Positions 23,122 to 34,478 of a stretch of 64,000 nt of DNA are shown in pieces; the stretch's first letter is position 1; the number at the start of each line of letters is the position of its first letter. The notes beneath the pieces are model-generated. The model was not told the DNA's origin. It was given only the letters and a program-made list of their open reading frames with translations, and ran no database searches. The stretch is from Melampsora larici-populina 98AG31 (lineage: Eukaryota; Basidiomycota; Pucciniomycetes; Pucciniales; Melampsoraceae): assembly GCF_000204055.1 (NCBI RefSeq), contig NW_006768830.1, forward strand, positions 194,634-258,633. Reading direction: 5' to 3'. The translations under genes and the position numbers were made by a program.

Positions 23122-24004
23122 TCACAGCCCCCATCTACTGGGCTCTGGCAGGCCAGAGCCTACCACTTACTTCATGAGAAATTCATGAAAAATTCAGAAA
23201 GATTTCATGGAAGCTTCAATATGTTGTCAATCAAGCTTCAATATAGCTTCAGCTGGACATATGACCCAGCACAACTCACATGCATTCATCTGACATCAAG
23301 GAATCAATTATGGGCCCAGTCTATGTTATTCTCTCCTGCTCTCAATTGTCACAACAAGTTTTGACTTGGTCATGTATAAATTTGAAGCATATGGTTTCCA
23401 TGTGGTCACATAAAAACCATATGACATGACAATTACATGTAACTCCACTTGTACAGGAGGTTTCCATGAGGCCTCATGGAAACCATATTGCATGACAATT
23501 ACATGTAACTCCACTTGTACAGGAGGTTTCCATGAGGCCTCATGGAAACCATATGACATGACAATTACATGCAACTCCACTTGTACAGGAGGTTTCCATG
23601 AGGCCACATGGAAACCATATGACATGACAATTACATGTAACTCCACATGTACAGGTTGATTGGGCTCTGAGTCCACAGATATAGGTTTCCATGTGGCCAC
23701 ATGGAAACCATATGACATGACAACTACATGTATCTCCACATGTACAGAACCGTGTAATCACTGGCCCTCAGGATATAGGTTTCCATGTGGCCATATGGAA
23801 GCCATCTGGCTTCTTGATTACATGTTACTACACATGTGCAGCCATGTAATTACTGGCCTCTTTGGTCTGGAGACCTGTTCAGATTTTTGCAGGCATCATC
23901 TTAAGCTCTTTTGAAGCTTCTCTGAAGCTAGCATAATGTTTTGGTGAAATCTTTTGGAAACTCAAGTTCTGGCCTGCCAGAGCCCAGTAGATGGGGGCTG
24001 TGAT
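23122..24004. mobile_element. 883-bp element with 36-bp terminal inverted repeats
   Basis: 23122-23157 (TCACAGCCCCCATCTACTGG ...) and 23969-24004 are perfect inverted copies. A further isolated end lies at 870-905. The interior has no gene; its centre is the 66-bp tandem repeat at 23393-23655. The terminal repeat itself contains the palindrome CTGGCAGGCCAG-like core. No target duplication is evident, so the superfamily is unknown. Confidence 0.75.
23393..23655. repeat. 66-bp tandem repeat, four units plus two strays
   Basis: Units start at 23393, 23459, 23525 and 23591. Each begins with the palindrome GGTTTCCATG-AGGCCT-CATGGAAACC and ends with CTCCACTTGTACAGGA. Two more diverged units follow at about 23683 and 23780, separated by unrelated spacers. 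Because 66 is a multiple of three and the unit lacks stops in several frames, both strands appear open across it. I regard those frames as artefacts of periodicity. Confidence 0.9.
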
Positions 24005-24439
24005 TCATTCCCGCTGTGTAACCCATTCCTTGTTCGACACTTAGTGGCTCAGTAACAGGTAACACAAGACCCTGGAAAGCGCCTACTGAGGCATCTGATG
24101 CAAAACCCGACATCTTGTTGGCAAGGCTTTTGGGCACTAAACATCACATTCAAGAGACCTACAGTAGTGCAAAATGTGAGTGATATACAAGGCTTTCATT
24201 TGAGCTAGCTTTTAGTCTTGTAGCACCTATACTTCCGGAGATAATTGGATGTAACAGTCAAAAACAGCCTCAAAATTGAATGTTAGGATCAGGCCTCTGA
24301 GGCACGGAAGAATTTTGTGCCAATTGATTTTGCGCCCAATTGAGCGAAGTTGAGAGCCGCGGAGTAGGCGTGTTTGATAGCCCTACTCTATGCGCATCCT
24401 TTGAAGTGCTCTGGACCTTGAGGGAAGGAGTGGTGTGTT

Positions 24440-25215
24440 GTGTGGAGCCCAAAAACTGAAAAACAGGTTTCATCAGACGCCTCGGTTCAAGTTGTGGGCA
24501 CCAGGGTGGGTGCACTGCACAGGGGTGCGGAAGCACCCTGCGACGCACCTGTCGCACCCAAGGAGCCAAAAAAGGGGGTGCGTGGGGTGCGACAGGGATG
24601 AGCTGCAAGGGATCCTAAACCTGCCAGTGCCAACAGGCAGATTTTTTTTCTTCAGCTCCCTCTCACATACTTCAATGTCAGGTCCAAACAGCTCCAAGTG
24701 GAGTCTGCCCAACTCCAAACAAGGGCCCTCAGGCCAAAAAACAAGCTTTGAAAAGCGATATCAATACTGAAGAAGCTCTTGCTGAGCAAGACTTGGGCCT
24801 GGCCGAAGAATTGGAATATTTTGAAGGTGTATTCGCTCATCTGGACCCTATTTATTCCAGTCTTTATGTGGAAGAAACTGGATTTATCACTTCCATCTTT
24901 GATTTCCGATTATTTGAGAAAAGTTGTTCATCTAGTCTGGCTCAAGAGTTGCATGTTATGGATGTTCCAGACAGTCCTGGAGTGGCCTGGAGTGCCAATG
25001 ATCTCTTCAAATGATTTCCTATGAAATTTCTCAATTTATCCTGTCTGATAAAAATTTCATCCATAATAATGTACAAGTTTGTATGATGAAATATATGTAT
25101 TCCGCTGCTTTTATCTAAAACAAAGAGACTCGAGACGAGGGTGCGTCGCACCGTCGCACAGGGGTGCAAGGCAATTTTTTTTGTGAAAACAGGCGCACCG
25201 GTGCGCCTGACTTTT
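24440..25215. repeat. GGTGCG-rich hairpin clusters flanking a small open frame
   Basis: 24500-24605 and 25130-25210 are both rich in GGTGCG/CGCACC words that can pair within and between blocks; 25193-25208 is the perfect palindrome GGCGCACCGGTGCGCC. Between them a plus-strand frame of 88 codons (24748-25014) with an acidic N-terminus is open but unrecognised. Together these could be the ends and interior of a small non-autonomous element. That is inference from symmetry only. Confidence 0.35.
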
Positions 25216-25317
25216 CAAAACACGCGCCCACAACTTGAGCCTCGGTAGGAGTTTTCCAGGGTCCTGGGAACACACATGGTTTGTACGAAATCCTTTCACA
25301 GGACTCATTTGAAATGA

Positions 25318-25552
25318 TGATAACCCATACACCAGGGGGTAATGGTCCTCGGCCTCGGCCGGTTCCTGTGACGATTTCAAAGGCTTCGTCACCAGAACCG
25401 CCCAGGAAGGTGTGGAACCGGGTTCGCCGAAACCGTTTCGGACCCCGTTCCACGACCGCTTCTGGAACGAGCTGCATCTCGCAACCGTTTGAGAACGGCT
25501 GCAGAGGCGGTGGTGAAGCGGTTTGTTCGACACCGATTGCAATCGGTGTCGA
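25318..25552. repeat. Hairpin-rich dispersed repeat, copy 1
   Basis: An approximately 235-bp sequence found again, inverted, at 35866-36083. One end is ACACCAGGGGGTAATGGTCC; the other is a perfect 30-nt palindrome whose left half is GTTCGACACCGATTG. Internal imperfect palindromes (CCGTTTGAGAACGG, CGAAACCGTTTCGG) suggest a strongly structured transcript. No coding role is supported. Confidence 0.8.
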
Positions 25553-25559
25553 ACTGTCT

Positions 25560-26248
25560 CTCCAAGCTAAACCGATTCCCAAGTTTTTACTCATGATCAA
25601 ATCTAAAGTCAAAATAGATAAAAAACTTGAGATGGTCGAAAATGAGATTAAGATAGCCATTTGAAGATCAAAACAACTGATTAAAGTGGATGCTAAAGAC
25701 ATCAAACTGATTAAGATCGGTTTGAAATAATGAGTTGAATGGAATTGGTTTGTAAATGATAAGATGGAGATTGATAAACATAAACTTCCTTCAAGGTTAA
25801 AGAAACAAACACCTAAGAGTTCAAGATAAAAATATAAGAGATGATGATGATGAGGCGGATGTTGTTTTCTAAAGTTAATGATCAAAAGATAAAGTGTAAA
25901 TGAAATCGAAAAACCAAAGCCAAGTGAAGCGATCGATTTCCTTGAAGACTTAAAAACCAAGAACAAAGTCAAGAAAGTTGAAAGAAACAAATGGAAGTAC
26001 GATTCGAAAGCATCATGGTGTGACATACGGGGTTTCTTCTTGTGGTTGGTATCACCACGTGCATACAGCTGACGTAACAAATGTTACGTCGCGCTGACGT
26101 ATACACAGACTCCGCGTGGGAAACAGCGCGTGGTACAGTGTGTGCAACAGCAACTGCGACACCCGATCCTGTCTGCTCTTGTCTGCTACACCTCACTTTT
26201 TCCCACACTCCTCGATCATATTCATTTTTGTACATTATACATCTTGAA
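25560..26248. other. No gene seen
   Basis: AT-rich to 26030, then a stretch 26035-26110 with CACGTGCATACAGCTGACGTAACAAATGTTACGTC-type inverted words (described in parts: CACGTGCATAC, and GTAAC/GTTAC around AAATG). The words resemble 34790-34860 on the opposite strand. No convincing open frame. Confidence 0.5.
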
Positions 26249-26356
26249 AATCCGAGTATCAAGGGCCAATCCCAAAATCCGAGTATCAAGGGCTAATCCC
26301 AAAATCCGAGTATCAAGGGCTAATCCCAAAATCCGAGTATCAAGGGATAATCCCAT
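26249..26356. repeat. 27-bp tandem repeat, four units, upstream of the 599-aa gene
   Basis: Units begin at 26249, 26276, 26303 and 26330 and read AATCCGAGTATCAAGGGC then TAATCCCAA, nearly identical. They end 270 bp before the start codon at 26626, so they lie in the presumed promoter or 5' leader. A minisatellite here could vary in copy number between strains. Confidence 0.9.
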
Positions 26357-26625
26357 GGAGCTGCGATGACATATTCGGAATGTAAACACGTAAACACGCC
26401 GCTCGAACACCTGCAGTGTCCATCTTAAGAACCCAGTCAAACCATCACTTCCCCCTCAGCTTCAGTTCCCTTTTCCCTTTAGTAGTATCCTTTGGTATTT
26501 GTTCAATCTTGGTTAATCGTTTAACTTCTGTCAAATATCATACTATTTCTGTCGAATACCTCTTGGTGGTCGAAAGTCTTCTAGCTTTATCAAACTCTTC
26601 TATCTCTGTCTTCAATCCCTGAATC

Positions 26626-28546
26626 ATGTCGGAAAACTTATCTTCCGAACTCAAAGCTTTTGTCGCTAGCCAGCTCGCCGAACTTAAAAGTCAAGTTGAA
26701 TCAAAAGATGAAGATATTGCTCTACTTCGAAACCAGCTCAATGAGATGAAGATGGACAAGAAGTCGAAGGCTTCGTCATCTTCTCGAAAGGCAACGACTA
26801 CTTTCTCAGAGGAAACCATCTCCAACAAAGCCTCCACTTCGAGGAAGTATTCAGAAACACCTACAAGGCCATCGTCTAAGAAGCACCCAACACCTGTTCG
26901 ATCTGCATCCACTCCAATCAGAACTGTCTCAAAATCCAGCAAGAAGGTAAAACCTCCGACTCCGAAGCGACACCCTTGCCAGCTGCTGGAGTGTGAGTTG
27001 GATGATAATGTCAAGCCTGTCAAGGTAAGCACTTTGTATGTAGTTGTTGTCGAAAGAAGTCAAATACTGATACCATTTACGATACTCAGGACGCGCTCTT
27101 TTTGACAATCCAAGTTCTCTGGGGTCTGGTAGACAAGGGTGCAGTTCCAGAGGCGCCAGATCCGAAGACATTGAAGGAGTTCTATTCCCGGTTCACCACA
27201 CAAGCTGAGATTGAAAGCGTCGCTCAGAATGCAAATTCACTCGCCCTCATCGCACACAACGAAATTACCACTCTAAAGGACAAACAACTTACTCAAAAGG
27301 CCGGTCGTGGGACTCTCCATCTCAAAGATATACACATACTGTTCATTCATGCCAGTCTTGCTAAGCTAGGTCTTCGACGTTGGGGACCAGACCTGAGTGA
27401 AGCAACCGATTCACTTCTCAACTCCGCCTGTAGAATCAGTGCGATTTTGGCATTTCGCCAAGTCGCTGCCGGTGGAGCGTTTGACACTGCAAACATGGAT
27501 GAGAGTTATATCAACAATGTTCCACTTTTAATTCAAATTTACGATCACTATGTACATTATCTTATGGCTGGAAAGTTCAAGAAAGAATTGAAGGAAGCTG
27601 GGAAGTGTGCAGAGGATGCGGCACGTAAGGCTGCACAAACAGGTAGAAGACGTGTACGTACTGAATCTTCGTTCATCTTGGACATCATGCTGACTTGATG
27701 TTTGTTTAGCTTCGAAATCATCGCTTGGCTTTTGCTACCGCCATGAATTATCAGCAACGTTATAAGAACTTCTTGGAGGATATTGTGTCTCATAGTGACG
27801 ACGAGCCCAGTAAAGATGGTAATTACTGGATTATCAAGAAGTTAGCTTATCGTTCCGAGAACGCGACTCAATTACTGCGCCGTTTGGATCAAGAAATCGC
27901 CAATGCCAACCCAGCTCTCATCAAACCGACTCAATTTCGTACCAGGAAGGTACCAATATTGCCCAGAAAGTCAACATTTATCCGTCCACCTCAACGTTGC
28001 TTGCTTGATACTTTGTCACCAACTTACTTCAATTCACTCCCACAGCATCTCAAATATACACTTGTTAAGACGGACAAGGTGATATTCCTCCCTAATGCTA
28101 AAAAGTCATTACTCCAGAAACCCCACACCCATCCCGGCGAAAAATTGAGTGATTCAAAGTTTATCAAAAAATATTATGAGAAGATATCGGCTCCTTACGC
28201 TCTGGATCCTGTCGAAACGTCTTCATCTTCGTCTGCATCCGAGGAAGATGAAGATCCTCGTGGTAAAGGTAAAGCTAAAGCTAAAGGCAGCGACGTTGAT
28301 ACAGACGAAGGAACCAGCATCCACTTGAGCGACACTTCGGGCGAAGATGAAGATGAAGCCTGTTATGAGGAAGGAGAATTTGAAGATGACGATTTTCTTG
28401 ACTCTGAGGAAGACAAAGGCTCAGAAGTGGATGAAGATTTTGACCCTACTAAGCATAAAATCCCTTCCTCTGGTGATGAATCATCCAAGAAGGATCAACG
28501 AGATGATCAAGGTGACAAGTCTGCCATGATCATTGATGAGGACTGA
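26626..28546 (+). CDS. 599-aa protein of unknown function, acidic C-terminus
   Basis: Three exons, 26626-27024, 27090-27653 and 27710-28546, with GT-AG introns of 65 and 56 bp; the phases match and give 599 residues ending at TGA 28544. Residues 1-45 (SSELKAFVASQLAEL ... LLRNQLNEM) look like a short coiled coil, 46-120 are a basic Ser/Thr/Lys-rich linker with PTRPSSKK and PTPKRHP. The middle (about 135-330) is predicted helical with conserved-looking WGLVDKG, LAKLGLRRWGPDL and YDHYVHYLMAGKFKKEL. The last ~130 residues are Asp/Glu/Ser-rich with a GKGKAKAKG basic patch. I do not recognise the family. Intact frame, unlike nearby transposon genes, argues for function or recent mobility. A chromatin or nucleic-acid role is possible from the charge pattern but unproven. 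Confidence 0.75.
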
Positions 28547-28689
28547 ATCTAAGGTATGTCAAGACTGCTTCTTTCTTAACTCACATCCCTCTCTCTCATT
28601 GAATTCTGACCCCTAGCTTTTGTTTTGGCCATTGGCTATACAGTTTCTATCCCAGCTACCTGAGGCTCTGTTTTTTATGGTCATAGTGT

Positions 28690-28815
28690 CTATAGTTGTT
28701 CATAGTGTAAATAATCTCAAGCAGTCGCAATTTTCCATGTCGAGTCTTTGTTTTTGTTCATAGTGTAGATAATGTGAAAGAACGTAGTAGTATATAGCTG
28801 TTCATAGTGCACATA
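28690..28815. repeat. Threefold TGTTCATAGTG motif downstream of the 599-aa gene
   Basis: TTGTTCATAGTGTAAATAAT (about 28694), TTGTTCATAGTGTAGATAAT (about 28752) and CTGTTCATAGTGCACATAGT (about 28798) lie 46-58 bp apart in the presumed 3' UTR. They could be binding sites for an RNA-binding protein; TGTAnATA resembles the Puf-protein consensus, which is known for fungal 3' UTRs. The link is inference. Confidence 0.5.
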
Positions 28816-29005
28816 GTTCAAATTTGGATATGTTTCTTTTCTCAGTGATCAAGCAATTAACATCGTACACAAAAAAGAACAAAAAAGAACCCTACATCGC
28901 GCACATAAGAGTCACTTCAAAAAAGAAACTTGAGTCATACAAAAGAAAAATACCGAGTCATATAAAAAAAAGACGAGCCTAACTAGCTAGAATATGAGAA
29001 TACGA

Positions 29006-29464
29006 CTAGCCAATGTAGTACACCTCCGCGTTGGAAAACCAGCGTTTGGGAAAATATTCCCTGGGCCAAACAAAATTCATGACATATCCTTTCTGGGTAG
29101 CTGGTATACAATCCCAATGCCATGCATTCATTCGAGCCAATCTATTCGTATCATGCACGAGAACCAATCTGGTCATACGCGTGAGTTCTGGATGTTCCAG
29201 AGCAGCCATGTTGAGTTTGACTAAAGCCACCAACCCATGGACTTCAATTTGTTTCCATGCCCTACAAAAACACACGTTAGCACGGCATCTACTCTACCAA
29301 ATCATAGTGCACAAAACTCACTCTCGGATCATAGCACTGTGCCAGTTCTTGCACACGAGGGTGAGACCCACGCGGTGGATGCCGTAGTAACGATCTGGAA
29401 CGTATGCAAAGATGTTCGCCAGGATGTGTTTGGGGAGATTTCCCCAATGCATCCCTTGACTCAT
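29006..29464 (-). CDS. Small F-box-like protein, paralog 1
   Basis: Two exons (29322-29464, 29006-29261) joined across a 60-bp intron encode 132 residues. The N-terminus MHWGNLPKHILANIFAYVP followed by VGLTLVCKNW fits the F-box pattern (LPxxIL, IFxxL, LVCKxW), which binds Skp1 in SCF ubiquitin ligases. The rest (IEVHGLVALVKLNMAALEHP ... LARMNAWHWDCIP) may be the start of a leucine-rich or substrate-binding region, much shorter than in usual F-box proteins. It matches its neighbour at 29952-30398 in exon structure and sequence. The intron position, after the F-box, is the same in both. Confidence 0.7.
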
Positions 29465-29951
29465 GATGTAAAACTAGTGATTTGATGGACGTATATCAAA
29501 AAATAGCTACGAGTTATAGCCAATAGCGGGGATTATATTATAACGGGGAAACAGATGGGGGTGGATTGAAATTTGGTATTGAAAATCTAATAGATGTGGG
29601 TGGATTGAAGCCCATCTATACGAAGCTTTTGCTTCTTTATACGCGAAGACGCGCAGTGGACAACCTCAAACGTCTCATGGGGGAACATTTCCAATCTCAA
29701 TCGTCCCTTGTGGAACTCTCGTGGAAGCGTTTCATTGCATTTCCAATCTCAATCCTACTTTTCAAATCGTACTTCATTTTCATTGACATTCATTCATTCA
29801 CACCCATACAGACGATCACTATTGTTCAAAGAAGACACTGGAACCAACGATTGAAATCTATTGAGAGATGGATGGATCAGACCTTGTAATCAGCAAGTGC
29901 GAATCAAAGTGATTACAAGACTTGAGTACCACGTACAAAGGTTTAACACAG

Positions 29952-30398
29952 CTACATAAGATACGCACCACCACAGTTGGGGGTCCATGAGAAGCAATAA
30001 AAGTCTGGCCAAACAAAATTGGCAGCAGAGCCTTTTTCCTTGGGAGGTATCGACATCCAATGTTCTTCTGAAAACTCATACCATTTCACATTGTATATTT
30101 CAAGCTCGGTGGTCATTGCTGCAAGGTCTGGCCGAGCAAAAGCGATCTTATTAAGTTTGATGGTGTTCACCAATCCGTAAATCTCGAGATTTTTCCAACA
30201 ACTAATATTTGAAATGTAAGTCTTACAGACATATATCATATTGTGGATGATGTTAACTCACACATAGATGCCTTCGTCATACCAATGCTTACAGACTTGT
30301 GTAAGAAGGACGCGATGCACCCCGTTGAACCAATTGGGAAGAAATTGAAATATTCTCGACAATATTCCACGCGGTAGGTTGGCCCATGAAACTGGCAT
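29952..30398 (-). CDS. Small F-box-like protein, paralog 2
   Basis: Two exons (30262-30398, 29952-30201) give 128 residues starting MPVSWANLPRGILSRIFQFLP and continuing VLLTQVCKHWYDEG, the F-box. An in-frame upstream ATG at 30521 would add 41 residues; I prefer 30398 because it aligns with the start of paralog 1. The second exon (LEIYGLVNTIKLNKIAF ... EEHWMSIPPKEKGSAANFVWP) aligns with paralog 1 throughout, including the final FVWP block. The two genes lie head to tail 490 bp apart, a local duplication that has diverged considerably. Confidence 0.7.
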
Positions 30399-30633
30399 TT
30401 TGGATGAATAATCAAGTGTGGTAAGTTTCTTTTTGGGATGACAAGATTCTGGGATGGTATAATCAAGAAAGGATAGGCACAAAGCCTTGATATTTATACG
30501 GAAAAAGGAGCATTTGGTCACCCCCTATCTCTCAAAAGATTTGTCGACCTCAGTGATGGACCTACCGAGCCGGAGACAATTGTAGACGTTAATTGTAGAA
30601 CTTTCACAAATACCTAATGACGTTTCCTTTTGA

Positions 30634-30701
30634 TTTACAAAATAGTAAAAGGTTGGTACCCAACATTATTTACGAAATAGTAAAAGGTTGGTACCCAACA
30701 T
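30634..30701. repeat. 33-bp direct duplication
   Basis: Two copies, 30634-30666 and 30669-30701, differ at one base and contain AGTAAAAGGTTGGTACCCAA. They lie about 240 bp upstream of the start of F-box paralog 2 (minus strand), thus possibly in its promoter. The following 30702-31400 has an unconvincing hydrophobic plus-strand frame and no recognised gene. Confidence 0.75.
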
Positions 30702-31418
30702 CTTCATATCTTCGCTTAAAAGTCAGAAAAACGTGACTTTGGCTACTTTAAACCTTGACTCTGGCTTCCTCTACACCAAGTTTAATCGTATCAGAGCGAA
30801 GATGTCGCTTTTTGATGCCCATGCTGAGGGTTCCTATTCAAGGGAAAGTTCGATTTGGACCTTTTCATCAAAGTTTCTAAGCCACCCCGTGAACATCACT
30901 TTGGACGTCGTCCTACGCCTGGCAACTTTATTATCTTATCGATGGACCGTCAAAACCCACCTTTTCCATATTGAAGGGGCCCTCAGTGTTATAAGACCTA
31001 CTTGGACTCTCACTATTTCATTTGGCATGGGTTTCACAACAACCGTTTTCAATTTTGAATTCAAGCTCACGCTGGCTCTAGCGTATCTTTGGTCCCGATT
31101 TGTGGCCATCCTGGGGTACTTGTTTTTACCTATCTAACTTACCTCTGCAGCCGTGAGTCACCAATTCATTTTCATATAAATGACTTCTTCGCCGCGTATA
31201 TTTATTTCTACAATATGGATTTAGATGCACAAGTTCCGATGCGGCACTTTATCGAGGCGATTTCTTACCATGGTGGTCGATTAATTACATGAAAGTAGCA
31301 CTTATGATTCATTCACATTTATTCACAATTCACAAGAAGTAAGAAGATAGTATTTACAGTATTTACATAGATGATGGAAATGAAAAATGAAGCGAAATAT
31401 GTACATGACCCAAGAAGC

Positions 31419-34400
31419 CTAAGCATCCTCCATTTCCACATCCTCGTCCAGAGTGCCAATGAAATTACCAATTTCTTTTTCTGTTAAATCAATCTGCATT
31501 TCCGTATCCTCTTCCAGAGAGCCATATGAATTTACGACTTTGTTGTCCTTTACAAGATGAGGATCAAGCAAGTTCAGCTCAATAGAGCGGAGGATGATTC
31601 CACCTTCAGGAATTGCAAAAGTATGAGGAGGAAGATTGCAATAGGCAGCCACGCCAGTAATCTTCTTTGGTTTGAGAAATATGTACAATTCCTCGTCCTG
31701 TACAGCTGTTCCAACCACGCATCGGAGATGTGAAAGTTGTAGTCAAAATGCGGTAGAAGAACTTTCGGTCCGAATCTTTGGGTAAAGATTTGTGATTGGT
31801 GCGACCCACACTAGAGTTTGGGGTTTGATGGACCCCGTGGTAGTTAACTTGTAGATTTGTTTGACAAATCCGTACTTTCGTACCCCGGCTTCCCAGTAAA
31901 AGATTAAATTATTCGGGGCCATAAGTGAGATTCGGAGGTATTTAGAGCAGTGATGGACTGCGACTGGTATTGCTCGGGTTTGTAGGACTGAAGATGAAGG
32001 TGGATGGGGGAGCATTTCGTAGTGGCGAATATGTGGGTAAATGGTACGTAGATGGTTCAACAACCGGAGATACATGATATCTGTGAGCTCAATCTTTGCT
32101 GAGCTTGGTGTTTTTTTTTTCGGTTCGACAGTTACTTCAATTTGATGACTCGCCTGCAAACGCTGCAGTTCGCACGTTTTACGCATCATAGTCCCATCCA
32201 TCTGATCTGGATGCAGAGGGATGTATGTAAGTGCGAGTTGAAAATGTGGTCAACTTCTGATCAACGTGACTTACTTAGATGTCGATTTGTCTTGAGTTTT
32301 TGAAGTATCCCATTCATCCTTTCTCCGGCAAACTCAGAGATGCCCATCAATGGACCCCAATATCGAAGTTGATCTGGTATATGTAGGGCGTAGTGATGGT
32401 TGGGTGTAATTCGAAGTTCATTAAATAAGGCCTTAGACGTCGATCCATAATGATTGTATAGCTTCTCAAACTTCGCGCAGTCTTGTTCTGTCACCGCTTT
32501 TGAAGCAACAATGTTGGTGCATGAAATCAAAGCAGATATGTTGTCCAGGATGAGAGCACGGTTCGAAATCTCCTTGAAGTCATTAACATCGATGATTAAA
32601 AGATCAAAAATCGCGAGAGGTAAACAGATGGAAAATAAAGAATGCCACTGGGATGCCTTCAGTTTTCCGTGTGACACTTGACCAAGATTTTTCGGAATTT
32701 TTGTAATGCCTGATGGTAATACTGTTTGCCTCAGTGCTTGTTGAATATGATCACGCTCTTTGGTGGTGAAGAGAGGCAACTTAGACCCTTTTTTTAGATC
32801 AAAGTCATCGGACCAGGTATCTTCATCAGTTTTCATGTTGAACCCGATATCTTCTGAATCACTCTCGTCTGGACGAGGGATCGGAGCTTTGCTGGCTGAC
32901 GTAGAAGCGTTGTATTCGTTTTCGAAACCCCACCGCTTCCGGAAGTGATGCTGGAGTACCCCTTTGAACCAGTTATGCATGACTCCAAGTGGTACATGCA
33001 TAACTGGGTCTCGGGAAGGAAGTTGATTGAGCTCCGACCATCAGAGTCCAGTGGCTTTCGTGATCTTGTCCTGTTCTTCGGATGTCTTTGAATCTTTCCA
33101 TTTCAACGCTTGCGCCAAAGTTTCGTCCTTCTTTCGAAGCCGTCCAATTCTCAGTTGCTTTACATCCTTCCTTGTACAATAGCACAATGCACAGAAATAT
33201 GTATGTGAATGAGATGCAAATCCAGCAACTTTGTGAGCGGCCACGATATCCGCAATCAAAGGAAGGATCTTAACTTGAACGACTCGTCCTTTTGGATATT
33301 GATGTGTAGAAATGATTGTACCTTTGTCGAGTATCAAGAGTTGCTCCATGAATGGGTCTAGGACATGGCTTATAGTGACGTTGTTGGGTTCGCGAGGCCC
33401 AGGAATTATACCAGCAATGCACGTGTTTGTTGTTTTCCATCGACTTTGGATTGGAAGGTTGAGACAATTGAGAGCTTCTAGGCCAATTGACGCTTTCTTT
33501 CCGGCGATCTTGTTACCCCAGGGATTAAACCAATCAATGAAGACACTGAAGACTAGTCGAATTGATGGAGCTGAGCTTTTGAGATTGGGCTCATTCCAGT
33601 CAAGACTCTCCCAAGCTGGAGATTGCTGAACGTCGTATATGGCAGGTCCTTCAGAAGCTGACAACACGCTAGTCCAGTTATCAATGTCTGATTCTACTTC
33701 AGGCCTTCCAAGAAACCAGGTGATCCACGTTAAAAGATCTTGTGTTACATATACACATCGTGGTATCTCAGTTGAGGAAAAGAAGTTGAAAGGACGAGTT
33801 GAGGACGATCCTATGCTGCTCTGGCCTTTGTCTTTAATGGCTCCAAACGTTGTCTTCGTTTCGAAAAGTGGCTCGCCACACTCGTCAGCATCTGATGCGC
33901 GCTGGTAAGTACAGAAAATCGGTGCGGATCGAGGAGTGTATATTTTGAAGCAAGAAGGACAGCAGATCAGTTGAATCAGGGTGGGGGTAAGATTGAGCTG
34001 CTTGATAATAGTTCGAGTGTCCTTTCGTATCAGAGGTCCAATATCAATCCCGGCTGGTATCCTCTGACCACCTTCGATGATCTTCACGATTCAATCTCGC
34101 GCAATTCGACAGTTTTGCAAACTCACATTGCAGAATAAATGAAGCCAAGCAATGAATACCAATACAATAACTAAACAGGTATTGTCATTAGTGATTTCGA
34201 CTTATCAATGACTTTCTTCACGTATGTATGTACTCACGGGTATAGTCTGCAACTGGCACTCTATCGTTACTAGAGCAGCTACCTGAATTGCTGGTGTGGT
34301 CGGATGAAGTTGACGGTGGTTTCTCTACAGCTTTTTTCTTCACAGTCACAGGCCTTCTCTCATCCTCTTGGAGGTGTTTATTTCTGGTTGACTTTGATTG

Positions 34401-34478
34401 AAACCTTCCTACTCGAACCTGACCGCTGGTGTCTTTCCAGGAATGCTGAGTGCACTTCAAACACGAACAAAGCTGCAT
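31419..34478 (-). pseudogene. Broken Tnp2-like (CACTA/EnSpm-related) transposase
   Basis: Minus strand. Exon 34238-34478 starts MQLCSCLKCTQHSW with a Cys-rich N-terminus. After a short intron the frame reads LIVLVFIAWLHLFCNVSLQNCRIARD, then TGA at 34091, then IVKIIEGGQR. The Tnp2 core follows: FSVFIDWFNPWGNKIAGK, CIAGIIPGPREPNN, FASHSHTYFCALCYC, then TGA at 33041 and the block MHVPLGVMHNWFKGVLQHHF ... HYALHIPDQLRYWGPLMG. A GTAAGT intron near 32220-32270 leads to the last exon, which has TGA at 31743 and the acidic tail ending at 31419. Each TGA is one C-to-T step from CGA. The family moves DNA by cut and paste, with CACTA ends; I saw no matching ends here. Confidence 0.75.

Noticed and set aside
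23326..23761. Long open frames on both strands with repeating FHEASWKP or CNSTCTGG units
   Set aside because: They follow exactly the 66-bp tandem repeat, whose length is a multiple of three; no start context, splice sites or domain.
23393..23860. Regularly spaced repeats resembling a CRISPR array
   Set aside because: Units are contiguous tandem copies without unique spacers, and the genome is eukaryotic.
24748..25014. 88-codon acidic frame
   Set aside because: Kept only as a note inside a hairpin-flanked region; no family or splice evidence to call a gene.
30688..31137. 149-codon plus-strand frame
   Set aside because: Starts inside a direct duplication, has no domain and no conserved pattern; likely chance.
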